DNA of 64,000 bases from Pseudomonas sp. MRSN 12121 (GTDB lineage: Bacteria > Pseudomonadota > Gammaproteobacteria > Pseudomonadales > Pseudomonadaceae), in assembly GCF_000931465.1 (NCBI RefSeq), contig NZ_CP010892.1, forward strand, positions 620,001 through 684,000, read 5' to 3'. Numbering within the stretch: position 1 is the stretch's first letter; the number at the start of each line of letters is the position of its first letter. The translations under genes and the position numbers were made by a program. Of this stretch, positions 43,126 to 53,789 are shown piece after piece. The notes under the pieces are model-generated. The model was not told the origin of the DNA and did no database searches. It saw only the letters and a program-made list of their open reading frames with translations.

Positions 43126-43147
43126 GCCTGCTGGTGCTGGATCGAAG

Positions 43148-43184
43148 ATGCCCTGCCGGTTTATGCCGGCGGGGCATTTTTTAT
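43148..43184 (+). terminator. terminator of the Liv/Bra operon
   Basis: ATGCCC-T-GCCGG pairs with CCGGC-G-GGGCAT around TTTAT and runs into TTTTTTA. The terminator's T-run abuts a perfect DnaA-box-like TTATCCACA at 43181-43189. Confidence 0.85.
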
Positions 43185-44757
<1,573 letters not shown>

Positions 44758-44773
44758 GACCGCGGCGCGGTCT

Positions 44774-44844
44774 ATCGCGGGCAACTCAGATCGCCGCCCG
44801 CTCGCTCCTACATGCGATTTCTGTAGGAGCGAGCAGGCGGCGAT
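44774..44844. repeat. degenerate inverted REP pair
   Basis: ATCGCGGGCAACTCAGATCG and its rough inverse GAGCAGGCGGCGATC bracket two GCTCC-type cores. The left arm carries an insertion similar to the one at 60480. Confidence 0.65.
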
Positions 44845-45001
44845 CCGACGTGCGTTCTATCCTGCAACACCTCACGGGCCGATGCTTTTGGCAACACAGC
44901 CGTTCAGGCCACCATCAGCCCGCACAAGGTAGACTCCCGCTCCGCAACCCACCGCGACCCTGGCTCAGGGGCGCGATTTCAAAGGTTCTCGAGGAGGAAT
45001 C

Positions 45002-45907
45002 GTGAGTAACCGAGGTGAGCAGGCCCTGCTCAAACAATCGACCATCCTGATGTTCGCCGTGGCGATCGCCGGGATAGTCACAGGCTTCGTTTCCGGAGCC
45101 GAATCCATCCTGTTCGATGGTTTCTTTTCGCTGATCGCCACCTTTATCAAGGTCCTGATGCTGATCACCGCCAAGCTGATCGCCAAGCAAAGCAACCATC
45201 GCTTCCAGTTCGGCTTCTGGCACCTGGAGCCCATGGTGCTGCTGATCGAAGGCAGTTTCCTGTTGCTGATCGCCATCTATGCGCTGCTCAACGGGGTGTT
45301 CGGCATCCTCAACGGCGGGCGCGAGATCGAGCTGGGGATGGTGATCGTCTACGCGGCGGTGTTCACCGTCGTCGAGTTCGCCTACTTCTTCTATGTCCGG
45401 CACCGTAACCGCCGGCTCAAGTCGTCGCTGATCCAGTTCGACAACATCAGCTGGCTGGTGGACGCCATGCTGTCGGTGGGGCTGCTGGTCAGCTTCGTCA
45501 CGGCCTTGTTGCTCAAGCAGTATGGGCACGGCGAGTGGGCGGTGTATGTCGACCCGCTGATCCTCATTGTGCTGGCGCTGAGCATGCTGCCGCCGGCGTT
45601 CAAGATTCTCCGGCCGGCCCTGCGCGATGTGCTGGGCATCGCCCCGGACCAGCTGGACGACAAGGTGCGCAGCGTGATGGACGCCGCCAAGGCCCGGCAC
45701 GGTTTCGACGACTACATCTCGTATGTGCAGAAGCACGGGCGGGCGCGCTTCATCGAAATCCACATCGTGCTGCCGGCGGGTTATCCCCTGCACGGCGTGG
45801 CGACCCTGGACGTACTGCGCGAAGAGATATCCACAGCCCTGGGCCAGGCCGATGCCGCGCGCTGGCTGACCATCAGCTTTACCGGCGACCGCAAGTGGAT
45901 TGCCTGA
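45002..45907 (+). CDS. cation diffusion facilitator family transporter
   Basis: The 301-residue protein is predicted to export a divalent metal by proton exchange. It has six membrane segments, beginning STILMFAVAIAGIVTGFVSGAESILFDGFFSLIATFI (two helices with the metal-site Asp in FDGFFS) and HRFQFGFWHLEPM as the conserved loop. A C-terminal cytoplasmic domain follows. The HxxxD second half-site is not in its classical form, so the ion cannot be assigned. The start is GTG after GAGGAGG. Confidence 0.86.
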   Translation: MSNRGEQALLKQSTILMFAVAIAGIVTGFVSGAESILFDGFFSLIATFIKVLMLITAKLIAKQSNHRFQFGFWHLEPMVLLIEGSFLLLIAIYALLNGVFGILNGGREIELGMVIVYAAVFTVVEFAYFFYVRHRNRRLKSSLIQFDNISWLVDAMLSVGLLVSFVTALLLKQYGHGEWAVYVDPLILIVLALSMLPPAFKILRPALRDVLGIAPDQLDDKVRSVMDAAKARHGFDDYISYVQKHGRARFIEIHIVLPAGYPLHGVATLDVLREEISTALGQADAARWLTISFTGDRKWIA

Positions 45908-45937
45908 GGGCTTCCTGAATCCTGAGCGCAGCTGCCC

Positions 45938-46005
45938 ATCGCGAGCAAGCTTCGTTCCTACAGGAGAATGTCTGTTTCTTTGTAGGAGCGAAGCTTGCTC
46001 GCGAT
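45938..46005. repeat. inverted REP pair (GCGAGCAAGCTTCG class)
   Basis: ATCGCGAGCAAGCTTCG and CGAAGCTTGCTCGCGAT are inverted around about 30 bp, between convergent genes, where they may also act as a transcription barrier. Confidence 0.8.
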
Positions 46006-46018
46006 GGCGTATCGAAGA

Positions 46019-47152
46019 TCAGCCGAAGTATTCGGCCAGGCCGAGATAACAGGTCGCCAGGTGATAAGGCGTGGTCGACGGCATGTCCCGACGGCTGACC
46101 GCGCCGCTGCCGTCCAGGCATTCGTTCCAGCCTTTGGTGTGGAGGAAGTGTTGTTGCAGCGCCAGCAACTGGCGTTGCAGGCGTTCGGCGCCGTCGTGGC
46201 GCAAGGTCAGGGCGCGCAGGTATTCGGCCTGGGCCCAGATACGCTGCGTGGCGTCGAGCACGCCGCCGTCGAGGCTCAGCATCCCGCTCACCGCGCCGCT
46301 GCGGTTATCCACACCGGCCTGCTCGGCGTAGGCGAAGGCCCGTTCCAGCGAGGCGTGCAGCGGGCTGCCGCGCAGCAGGGGCGAGGATTGCAGCAGGAAG
46401 AACCACTCGAACTGATGCCCCGGCTCGAACCAGTTATCCACAGTGCCGAGCGGCTTTTCCATCATGACCCCATGACCGGGCTCGATGAAACGCTGCTGCA
46501 GGGCCTCGCACAGTGCCTCCAGCGCCTGCTGCACCGCTGCGTCGTCACGCACGGCGAGGGTGGCGAGAAAGGCTTCGGCCAGGTGCATCAACGGGTTCTG
46601 CAGGGGGCCGCTGGCCAGGGACGACCAGTCCTCGGCGAGCACCGCTTCGTACAGGCCGTCGCCGCTGGCGAAACGTTCGCCCACCACTTTCAGCGCGGCA
46701 TCGAGCACCGACTCCACCAGCGGTTCGCGGACCCTGGCCCAGTAATGGGCGCAGGCAAAGATGATGAAGGCGTGGGTGTAGAGGTCTTTGCGCCGGTCCA
46801 GCGGCGCGCCCTGGGCATCGATGCTGTAGAACCAGCCACCGTGCTCGGCGTCGTGGAAATGCCGCTGCAGCGAGCGGAACAGTGCCGCCGCGCGTTCTCG
46901 GGCCTGCGCGGTCTGCCCATCGTCGATCAGGCTGGAAAACAGGTACAGCTGCCGGGCGCAGGCCATGGCCCGGTAACGTTGCGGTGGCAGCGGGGCGTTG
47001 TCGCCATCCAGCGCCTCGAAGGGCAGCGCCAACTCGGGATTCCAGCCCGGACCCTGCCAGAGCGGCACGATCACCGAGTGGAAATGCTGCTGTACGGCCT
47101 TGAACAGAGCGGTCGGTTCAGACGGGGAAGTGGGGCGGGAAACATCGGGCAT
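46019..47152 (-). CDS. AGE family epimerase/isomerase
   Basis: The 377-residue protein belongs to the N-acylglucosamine 2-epimerase fold, an (alpha/alpha)6 barrel with epimerases and isomerases of sugars. Family features visible are RAMACARQLYLFSSLIDDG, HFHDAEHGGWFYSIDAQG near residue 100, the TYAHAFIIFA-type segment (YTHAFIIFACAHY) and PGHQFEWFFLLQ. Active-site histidines appear in these last segments. D-mannose isomerase activity is one possibility. It lies alone between two REP pairs. Confidence 0.87.
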   Translation of the reverse strand: MPDVSRPTSPSEPTALFKAVQQHFHSVIVPLWQGPGWNPELALPFEALDGDNAPLPPQRYRAMACARQLYLFSSLIDDGQTAQARERAAALFRSLQRHFHDAEHGGWFYSIDAQGAPLDRRKDLYTHAFIIFACAHYWARVREPLVESVLDAALKVVGERFASGDGLYEAVLAEDWSSLASGPLQNPLMHLAEAFLATLAVRDDAAVQQALEALCEALQQRFIEPGHGVMMEKPLGTVDNWFEPGHQFEWFFLLQSSPLLRGSPLHASLERAFAYAEQAGVDNRSGAVSGMLSLDGGVLDATQRIWAQAEYLRALTLRHDGAERLQRQLLALQQHFLHTKGWNECLDGSGAVSRRDMPSTTPYHLATCYLGLAEYFG

Positions 47153-47241
47153 TGGCTGGCGTCGTCACGGCAGGGTGGAATGCGCGACATGGTAGCAGAG
47201 AAGGCCCCCGGGATCGTGGTGCGCGCCGGTGGACGCTGGTT

Positions 47242-47329
47242 GTAGGAGCGAAGCTTGCTCGCGATGAACGATAACGCGGTGCGCCTACGCAAACGCGGAG
47301 CCCCTATCGCGGGCAAGCCTCGCTCCTAC
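47242..47329. repeat. composite REP element of mixed class
   Basis: A left arm GTAGGAGCGAAGCTTGCTCG is inverted against CGGGCAAGCCTCGCTCCTAC. The spacer begins ATGAACGATAACGCGGTG. The same 88-bp arrangement recurs in reverse at 63433-63520. Confidence 0.85.
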
Positions 47330-47339
47330 CAGGGTGGTT

Positions 47340-47912
47340 TCAGCCCGCCAGCAACCACACGCCGGTGGCGGCCGACGCCGCACCCGCCAGACGTACCAGC
47401 GGCGCCGCGGCCTGGGGCAGGACCCGCACCACGGCATAACCGGCGGCATGCAGGGCCGCGGTGGCGGCGACGAAGCCGGCGGCATAGGCCCAGGGGCTGG
47501 ACATGGCCGGCAGTTCCAGGCCGTGGGCCACGCCGTGGAACAGGGCGAACAGCGCAGTCGCCGCCACGGCCAGGCTCAGCGGTGGGCGCACCGCCAATGC
47601 CACGGCCAGGCCCAGGGCCAGTACCGAGGCGGCGATGCCGCTTTCCAGGGCCGGCAGGTTGAGCCCCTCGAAGCCCAGCAAACCGCCGATCAGCATGGTG
47701 CCGACGAAGGTGCAGGGCAGCGCCCAGCGCGCCGCGCCTTGCTGTTGCGCGGCCCAGAGGCCGACCGCGAGCATCGCCAGCAAGTGGTCGAGGCCACCGA
47801 TCGGGTGGCTGATGCCGGCCACCAGGCCATTATCGCCGTGGCCCGGATGGGCGAAGGCCAGGGCTGGAGCGGACAGCAGGACGAGCGTGCCGAGAATGCG
47901 TTTGAGTGTCAT
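47340..47912 (-). CDS. ureJ: HupE/UreJ family protein
   Basis: A nickel/cobalt-related membrane protein of the HupE/UreJ family, probably a nickel permease serving urease maturation. The 190-residue precursor has a signal-like N-terminus (MTLKRILGTLVLLSAPALAFA), then HPGHGD with metal-binding potential at the mature start. About six hydrophobic segments follow, including GGLDHLLAMLAVGLWAAQ, the family signature. It is last in the ureE-F-G-J order. Confidence 0.88.
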   Translation of the reverse strand: MTLKRILGTLVLLSAPALAFAHPGHGDNGLVAGISHPIGGLDHLLAMLAVGLWAAQQQGAARWALPCTFVGTMLIGGLLGFEGLNLPALESGIAASVLALGLAVALAVRPPLSLAVAATALFALFHGVAHGLELPAMSSPWAYAAGFVAATAALHAAGYAVVRVLPQAAAPLVRLAGAASAATGVWLLAG

Positions 47913-47949
47913 GAACAGGCTTCCTTGTTGAGCTTCTTGAAAAGGGCGA

Positions 47950-48564
<615 letters not shown>

Positions 48565-48602
48565 GTGCTTCTCCAAAATGACAGGCACCCAAGTAAAAGG
48601 AT

Positions 48603-49277
48603 TTATGAACGGAACAGACGGCTGTACTGGCGCTCGTGGGCCATGCACACCAGGGACAGGCCGAAGGCGGCGCTGCCGTAGTGTTCGGGGTCGAGGTTCG
48701 CGGCATCGTGCTGGGCCTGCTGCAACAACGGCAGCAGCTCGCTGGTCAGACGCTGCGCGGCCTGCTGCCCCAGGGGCAGGGTTTTCATCAGCACGGCCAG
48801 CTGGTTTTCCAGCCAGCTCCACAGCCAGGCGGCCAGGGCATCCTGCGGGCTGATCCGCCAGGCGCGCGCGGCCAGCGCCCAGCCCAGGGCCAGATGCGGT
48901 TCGGCGATGGTGGCGAGAAAGGCCCGGGCTGGCGCATCCAGCTCCGGCAGGCCGTTCAGCAGTTGTTGCAGGGAATAGCCCATCTGCCGGCTTTCCTGGT
49001 GCAGCTCGCGGGTTTCGCGGCTGGCGCGGTGTTCTGCGCAGCGTTGCAGCAGGCCTGGCCAGTCCTCGTCCGCGGCCGCCTGGCAGTGGGCCAGCAACAG
49101 CGGCGCCTCGAAGCGCGCCAGGTTTAGCAACAGTTGATCGCCGATCCAGCGTCGGGCGCTGTGCGGGTCATGGACCGTGGCTTGCTCCACGGCCATTTCC
49201 AGGCCCTGGGAATAGCTGTAGCCGCCAATCGGCAGCTGCGGGCTGGCCAGGCGCAGCAGGGCCCAGGCCGGGTTCAT
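48603..49277 (-). CDS. ureF: urease accessory protein UreF
   Basis: UreF bridges UreD and UreG and acts as a fidelity checkpoint in nickel insertion. The 224-residue all-helical protein starts [32 protein letters not shown], the strongly conserved UreF N-terminus. ATGA overlap with ureE couples the two; ureG follows 38 bp downstream. Confidence 0.95.
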   Translation of the reverse strand: MNPAWALLRLASPQLPIGGYSYSQGLEMAVEQATVHDPHSARRWIGDQLLLNLARFEAPLLLAHCQAAADEDWPGLLQRCAEHRASRETRELHQESRQMGYSLQQLLNGLPELDAPARAFLATIAEPHLALGWALAARAWRISPQDALAAWLWSWLENQLAVLMKTLPLGQQAAQRLTSELLPLLQQAQHDAANLDPEHYGSAAFGLSLVCMAHERQYSRLFRS

Positions 49278-49774
49278 GGGCGGACGCCGAACTGATGCAG
49301 GCGCGGCGGATAGTTGAAGTCTTCGTCGCCATGGCGGGAGTGGTGATGGCCGCCGCCATAGGCACCGTGTTCCGGCTGGAACGGGGCCTCGAGGGTGATG
49401 GCGCTGGCACCGAGCTGTTCGAGCATGGCCTTGAGCACATAGTCGTCGAGCAGCCGCAGCCAGCTGTCGCCGATTTGCAGGGCGACATGGCGGTTGCCCA
49501 GGTGGTAGGCGGCGCGGGTCAACTCAAAGGCATTGCGGCAGGTGACATGCAACAGGGTTTCCGGGCGGGCGCAGACCTTCACGATCCGGCCGTCTTCGGC
49601 TTGCAGGCATTCGCCGTCGTGCAGCGGCGGCTGGCCACGCTCCAGAAACAACCCGACGTCTTCGCCATCGGCACTGAAACAGCGCAGGCGGCTTTTGCTG
49701 CGGGCTTCGTAGGTCAGGTGCAACTCGGCGGCCCACTCGGGTTGCGGCTCGATTCTGCGATGAATCACCAGCAT
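49274..49774 (-). CDS. ureE: urease accessory nickel chaperone UreE
   Basis: UreE delivers nickel for urease assembly. The 166-residue protein has the UreE N-terminal domain (LTYEARSKSRLRCFSADGEDVGLFLERG) and a C-terminal metal-binding domain with GNRHVALQI (the conserved histidine). A His-containing tail follows (EHGAYGGGHHHSRHGDED). It is the first gene of ureEFGJ and lies behind a sigma-54-type promoter. The urease structural genes ureABC and ureD are not in this window; in P. aeruginosa they are also at a separate place. Confidence 0.95.
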   Translation of the reverse strand: MLVIHRRIEPQPEWAAELHLTYEARSKSRLRCFSADGEDVGLFLERGQPPLHDGECLQAEDGRIVKVCARPETLLHVTCRNAFELTRAAYHLGNRHVALQIGDSWLRLLDDYVLKAMLEQLGASAITLEAPFQPEHGAYGGGHHHSRHGDEDFNYPPRLHQFGVRP

Positions 49775-49810
49775 TGGACGGCTTCCAGCTATGAGCGATG
49801 CAGGGGTAGA

Positions 49811-49825
49811 GCAAGTGCCTTGCCA
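49811..49825 (-). promoter_or_regulatory. candidate sigma-54 promoter of ureEFGJ
   Basis: On the minus strand the sequence reads TGGCAA-GGCAC-TTGC followed by TC. It matches TGGCAC-N5-TTGC with one change at position six. The predicted start site is about 25 nt before the ureE ATG. Confidence 0.65.
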
Positions 49826-49923
49826 ATCGCCCGGTCCGATCGGAAACAGCTGGGAAGTGCCTGAAAATGGGGCAAAACCGCTGTTTTATTTTGTTACAAA
49901 TACAGGGGGTGCGCTGATTTATA

Positions 49924-49938
49924 GCACTGACTTGGTGC
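49924..49938. promoter_or_regulatory. NtrC-like palindrome upstream of ureE
   Basis: GCACT-GACTT-GGTGC matches GCACC-N5-GGTGC at 9 of 10 positions, about 100 bp upstream of the -24 element. Nitrogen-limited induction of urease genes by NtrC is widespread, which supports the reading. Confidence 0.55.
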
Positions 49939-50035
49939 GTCGTGCGTTTTTTTGATGCGCGGCAAAGCGCCGCTCCAGTGCGGGCCAGAGCGGTTGGCGA
50001 TTTATTCGGTGTGGCGTATCAGCGGTGCGGCCGGC

Positions 50036-50668
50036 TCATTCCGTGCTGCCCAGCCCCTGCCAGTGCTTGAGGCCGATAAAGATGAAGCGCAGCTGCTGGG
50101 TGATTTTCGCCTGGGGCGTGAGGTGCTCGGGCAGGGCCTGGGCGGGCGGGTCGATGATGTCCGGCAAGGTGGCGAACACACTCTTCACGATCAGGTCGGC
50201 CATCACCGTCAGGTCGGCGATGTTCAGGTGTTGCAGCTTGGGCATCAGGGTCAGGTCGGCCGCGAGGTCGGCGCTGATGTTTTCCCGCAGGTGGGCGATC
50301 GCCTGGCGCACCGGCAGCGAGCCGCCGTACTGCTCGCGGGCGAGAAACAGGAACTGCGAACGGTTGGCCGCCACCACATCGAGGAAGATTCGCACCGAGG
50401 CGTCGATGATGCCGCCCATGACGAATTCGTTGTGGCGCACCAGGCGGATGGTCTCGCGGAAGGTCTGGCCGACTTCGCTGACCAGTTCCAGGCCGAGCTG
50501 GTCCATGTCGGCGAAATGGCGGTAGAACCCGGTCGGTACGATGCCGGCGGTCTTCGCTACTTCGCGCAGGCTCAGGCTGCCGAAGCCGCGGCCGCATTCC
50601 ATCAGGTGGCGGGCAGCGTCCATCAGCGCGTGGCGGGTCTGTTGTTTCTGTTCGGCGCGAGGCAGCAT
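50036..50668 (-). CDS. desT: TetR family regulator, DesT/FabR-like
   Basis: The 210-residue protein has a TetR HTH (RHALMDAARHLMECGRGFGSLS, then LREVAKTAGIVPTGFYRHFADMDQLGLELV). This is the unusual FabR/DesT version with GIVPTGFYRHF. DesT senses the acyl-CoA pool and represses fatty acid desaturase genes. Location next to ureE also matches desT in P. aeruginosa, as I recall it. No desaturase gene is beside it here, so its target must lie elsewhere in the genome. The symbol is by similarity only. Confidence 0.75.
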   Translation of the reverse strand: MLPRAEQKQQTRHALMDAARHLMECGRGFGSLSLREVAKTAGIVPTGFYRHFADMDQLGLELVSEVGQTFRETIRLVRHNEFVMGGIIDASVRIFLDVVAANRSQFLFLAREQYGGSLPVRQAIAHLRENISADLAADLTLMPKLQHLNIADLTVMADLIVKSVFATLPDIIDPPAQALPEHLTPQAKITQQLRFIFIGLKHWQGLGSTE

Positions 50669-50794
50669 CGGCTGGCGGATTTTCTGATCAAGAGAGAGCG
50701 GCGCACTCTAGCAAATCAACTTTGCCGGCGTCGAACCCGAGGGCATGGGCCTGGAGCGGCGCTGACCGCGAAGGGGCGGGTATCAGGCAAAAAC

Positions 50795-50821
50795 AAAGCC
50801 CGATCCAGGGACCGGGCTTTT
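50795..50821 (-). terminator. terminator of the tandem-repeat protein gene
   Basis: On the minus strand AAAGCCCG and CGGGCTTT pair around a 10-nt loop and continue into TTTGTTTTTG, downstream of the repeat-protein stop codon. Confidence 0.8.
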
Positions 50822-50885
50822 CGGTAAAGGCATCATAGGCTTGACTCACAGCTGGGTTGCATTGGGCCAAACGGTCGTTGCCGTC

Positions 50886-51308
50886 TTAAACCAGACCTTT
50901 CTCTTCCAGGCGATCACGGCCGCCTTCGGCTACTGCTTCGCCCAGGGGAGTGCGATCGAAACCGTCTGCCGCCAGGGTCTGGCCTTGTGGGGTACGGTCG
51001 CTACCGTCGGATGCCAGGGTTTGGCCTTGTGGGGTGCGGTCGCTGCCGTCTGCCGCCAGGGTCTGGCCTTGTGGGGTGCGGTCGCTGCCGTCGGAAGCCA
51101 GGGTCTGGCCTTGTGGGGTGCGGTCGCTACCGTCTGCTGCCAGGGTCTGGCCTTGTGGAGTGCGGTCGCTGCCGTCGGAAGCCAGGGTCTGGGAGAATAC
51201 CGAGGTGCTGGATTTGACTTGTGGGGTAGCCTGTTCGGCGGCTGGCAGGGCAAAAGCGTTGGCTGCCAGAATCGAGAGGGTCAGGCTGAGCAGTAATTGG
51301 CGTTTCAT
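50886..51308 (-). CDS. secreted protein of 14-residue tandem repeats
   Basis: The 140-residue precursor has a clear Sec signal peptide (MKRQLLLSLTLSILAANAFA) and a short linker. Six copies of a 14-residue unit, GQTLA(S/A)DGSDRTPQ, follow, then a seventh worn copy (GEAVAEGGRDRLEE) and the end KGLV. The S/A position alternates strictly, so the real period is 28 residues. The repeats are Asp/Gly/Thr-rich, lack cysteine and have no aromatic residue apart from one Phe variant. Similar Pseudomonas proteins with GGxDR units exist and are sometimes named phage infection protein without good support. I infer a periplasmic or secreted, possibly calcium-binding protein. Confidence 0.8.
   Translation of the reverse strand: MKRQLLLSLTLSILAANAFALPAAEQATPQVKSSTSVFSQTLASDGSDRTPQGQTLAADGSDRTPQGQTLASDGSDRTPQGQTLAADGSDRTPQGQTLASDGSDRTPQGQTLAADGFDRTPLGEAVAEGGRDRLEEKGLV
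50930..51200. repeat. 42-bp coding tandem repeat, about six units
   Basis: Nearly identical 42-bp units run head to tail, each containing GGCCTTGTGGGGTGCGGTCG on the plus strand. Variation is concentrated at the Ser/Ala codon, giving an 84-bp higher-order period. There are no unique spacers, so it is not a CRISPR array. Confidence 0.9.
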
Positions 51309-51697
51309 GATGGGTTGCTCCTTGGGAGGGCGATAAAGTGGGTACGGAGCCAATGTTACGCGCGATAAATCGATATAAAAGTTCATAACTACAATGGTAA
51401 TAATCAATAGAATTGATTGTTCTGCTCCGAGGCTCTAGATCGGGCCTTTCCGAACAGCGGCGCGTGCACCGCGGTGGGTATTTTCGACCCACTTGCGCCT
51501 TGCGAAGGGGCGCTGGGGGTAACGCCAACCTGGCGCTTCGGTCAAAAAAAATCGTGCTATTGCAGCCGATTCGCGGGTTTGGGTTAAACCTGAGGGCCGT
51601 TTGCCAGTCGTAGTTTCCATGACCGGGGATTTCAACCCCGGCAGTTCACAAGGGCGTCGCCATCCAGGCGCCCGGTAGTAGTCAGGAGCCCCGTGCA
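51309..51697. other. AT-rich intergenic region with a 7-bp palindrome
   Basis: This 389-bp stretch divides the repeat-protein gene (-) from the AsmA gene (+). It is markedly AT-rich near 51360-51420. It contains AATCAAT-AGA-ATTGATT at 51402-51418, about 95 bp before the repeat-protein start, which may be an operator. I see no gene in it. Confidence 0.45.
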
Positions 51698-53773
51698 ATG
51701 ACGCGCACTCGTAAAATTTTCGCCTGGACGGCCGGCAGCCTTTTCCTGCTGCTGGCGGTACTGGTACTGATCATCGCGTTCTTCGACTGGAACCGGATCA
51801 AGCCGCCACTCAATGCCAAAGTCTCCGAAGAATTGCATCGTCCCTTCGCCATCAACGGCAACCTGGCGGTGCTCTGGCAGCGCGAGCCCGACGAAGGCGG
51901 CTGGCGCGCCTGGGTGCCGTGGCCTCATGTGGTGGCCGAAGACCTGACCTTAGGCAATCCCGAATGGTCGAAGACGCCGCAGATGGTCAGCCTCAAGCGC
52001 GTCGAGCTGCGCATTTCGCCCCTGGCCCTGCTGGCACAGCGGGTGCGCATTCCGCGCATCGACCTCACCGAGCCGAACGCCGCCCTGGAGCGCCTGGCGG
52101 ACGGTCGCGCCAACTGGACTTTCCAGTTCGATCCCGCCGACCCGCAGGCCGAGCCGTCCAGCTGGGTGGTGGACATCGGCGCCATCGGTTTCGACAAAGG
52201 GCATGTGACCCTCAACGACCAGAGCCTGAAGACCCGCCTCGACCTGTTGATCGACCCGCTGGGCAAGCCGATTCCGTTCAGCGACATCGTCGGCGACAAG
52301 GCGGCGAAGAAAGCCGAGGAGAAGGGCGCCGCGCCGCAATCCTATGCCTTTGCCTTCAAGGCCAAGGGGCAATACCACGGCCAGGCGCTCGCCGGGTCCG
52401 GCAAGATCGGCGGCCTGCTGGCGCTGCAGGATGCGGCCAAGCCGTTCCCGCTGCAGGTCCAGGCGAAGATCGGCGATACCCGCGTCGAGCTGGCAGGCAC
52501 CCTGACCGACCCGCTCAACCTCGGCGCGCTAGACCTGCGCATGAAGCTGGCCGGCACCAGCCTGGGCAATCTCTACCCGCTGACCGGCGTGACCCTGCCG
52601 GATTCGCCGGCCTACGCCACCGATGGCCACCTGACCGCGCAATTGCGCGATCCGGCCGGGGCGACCTTCAGCTACCAGGACTTCAACGGCAAGATCGGCG
52701 ACAGCGATATCCACGGCAACCTAAGCTACGTCGCCAGCCAGCCTCGGCCCAAGCTGAGCGGTGCCCTGGTGTCCAACCAGCTGCTGTTCAGCGACCTGGC
52801 GCCGCTGATCGGCGCCGATTCCAACGCCGAGCAGAAAGCCCGCGGCGGCGACAGCAAGCAACCGGCGGACAAGGTGCTGCCGGTGGAAGAGTTCCGCACC
52901 GAGCGCTGGCGCGACATGGACGCCGACGTCGAATTCACCGGCAAGCGCATCGTCCACAGCGCGGAGCTGCCGTTTACCGACCTGTACACCCACCTGGTGC
53001 TCGACGACGGTCGCCTGAGCCTGGAGCCACTGCGCTTCGGCGTGGCCGGCGGCAAGCTGGACGCGCAGATCCGCCTCAATGGCCAGACCACGCCGCTGGA
53101 AGGCCGGGCCCGGCTGACCGCGCGCAACTTCAAGCTCAAGCAGCTGTTCCCGACCTTCGAACCGATGAAAACCAGCTTCGGCGAACTCAATGGCGACGCC
53201 GATATCGCCGGGCGCGGCAATTCGGTGGCGGCCCTTCTGGGCAGTGCCAATGGCGACCTGAAGATGCTGATCAACGATGGCGCCATCAGCCGCAGCCTGA
53301 TGGAGATCGCCGGGCTCAACGTCGGCAACTATGTGGTCGGCAAGATGTTTGGCGACAAGGAAGTGAAGATCAACTGCGCCGCCGCCGACTTCGGGATCAA
53401 GACCGGCCTGGCCACCAGCCGCCTGTTCGTGTTCGACACCGAGAACGCGATCATCTACATCGACGGCACGGCGAACATGGCCAGCGAGCAACTGGACCTG
53501 ACCATCACCCCGGAATCCAAGGGCCTGCGCTTGTTCTCCCTGCGTTCGCCGCTCTATGTACAGGGCAAGTTCATCAAGCCGTCCGCCGGGGTCAAGGCGG
53601 TGCCGCTGATGTTGCGCGGCGCCGGCATGGTGGCGTTGGGCGTGATCGCCGGCCCGGCGGCCGGGCTGCTGGCGCTGGTGGCGCCCAGCGGCGACGAGCC
53701 GAACCAGTGCGCGCCGCTGCTCGAACAGATGCGCTCGGGCAAGGCGCCGGTGACGGTCAAGCCGACCCGCTAA
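51698..53773 (+). CDS. AsmA family protein
   Basis: AsmA-like proteins are inner-membrane-anchored periplasmic proteins of the bridge-like lipid-transfer superfamily, linked to outer-membrane lipid homeostasis. The 691-residue protein has an N-terminal anchor (KIFAWTAGSLFLLLAVLVLIIAFF), the AsmA start WNRIKPPLNAKVSEELHRPFAINGNLAV, beta-rich middle parts and the conserved C-terminal region (LNGDADIAGRGNSVAALLGSANGDL without the long run, MNDGAISRSLMEIAGLNVG-like). A hydrophobic stretch follows near 640-665. It is monocistronic. Confidence 0.9.
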   Translation: MTRTRKIFAWTAGSLFLLLAVLVLIIAFFDWNRIKPPLNAKVSEELHRPFAINGNLAVLWQREPDEGGWRAWVPWPHVVAEDLTLGNPEWSKTPQMVSLKRVELRISPLALLAQRVRIPRIDLTEPNAALERLADGRANWTFQFDPADPQAEPSSWVVDIGAIGFDKGHVTLNDQSLKTRLDLLIDPLGKPIPFSDIVGDKAAKKAEEKGAAPQSYAFAFKAKGQYHGQALAGSGKIGGLLALQDAAKPFPLQVQAKIGDTRVELAGTLTDPLNLGALDLRMKLAGTSLGNLYPLTGVTLPDSPAYATDGHLTAQLRDPAGATFSYQDFNGKIGDSDIHGNLSYVASQPRPKLSGALVSNQLLFSDLAPLIGADSNAEQKARGGDSKQPADKVLPVEEFRTERWRDMDADVEFTGKRIVHSAELPFTDLYTHLVLDDGRLSLEPLRFGVAGGKLDAQIRLNGQTTPLEGRARLTARNFKLKQLFPTFEPMKTSFGELNGDADIAGRGNSVAALLGSANGDLKMLINDGAISRSLMEIAGLNVGNYVVGKMFGDKEVKINCAAADFGIKTGLATSRLFVFDTENAIIYIDGTANMASEQLDLTITPESKGLRLFSLRSPLYVQGKFIKPSAGVKAVPLMLRGAGMVALGVIAGPAAGLLALVAPSGDEPNQCAPLLEQMRSGKAPVTVKPTR

Positions 53774-53789
53774 CCGCCGCTGCCTTTCT

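Noticed and set aside
50930..51200. Regularly spaced repeats resembling a CRISPR array
   Set aside because: The 42-bp units are contiguous, have no unique spacers, keep an open reading frame after a signal peptide, and no cas gene is near.
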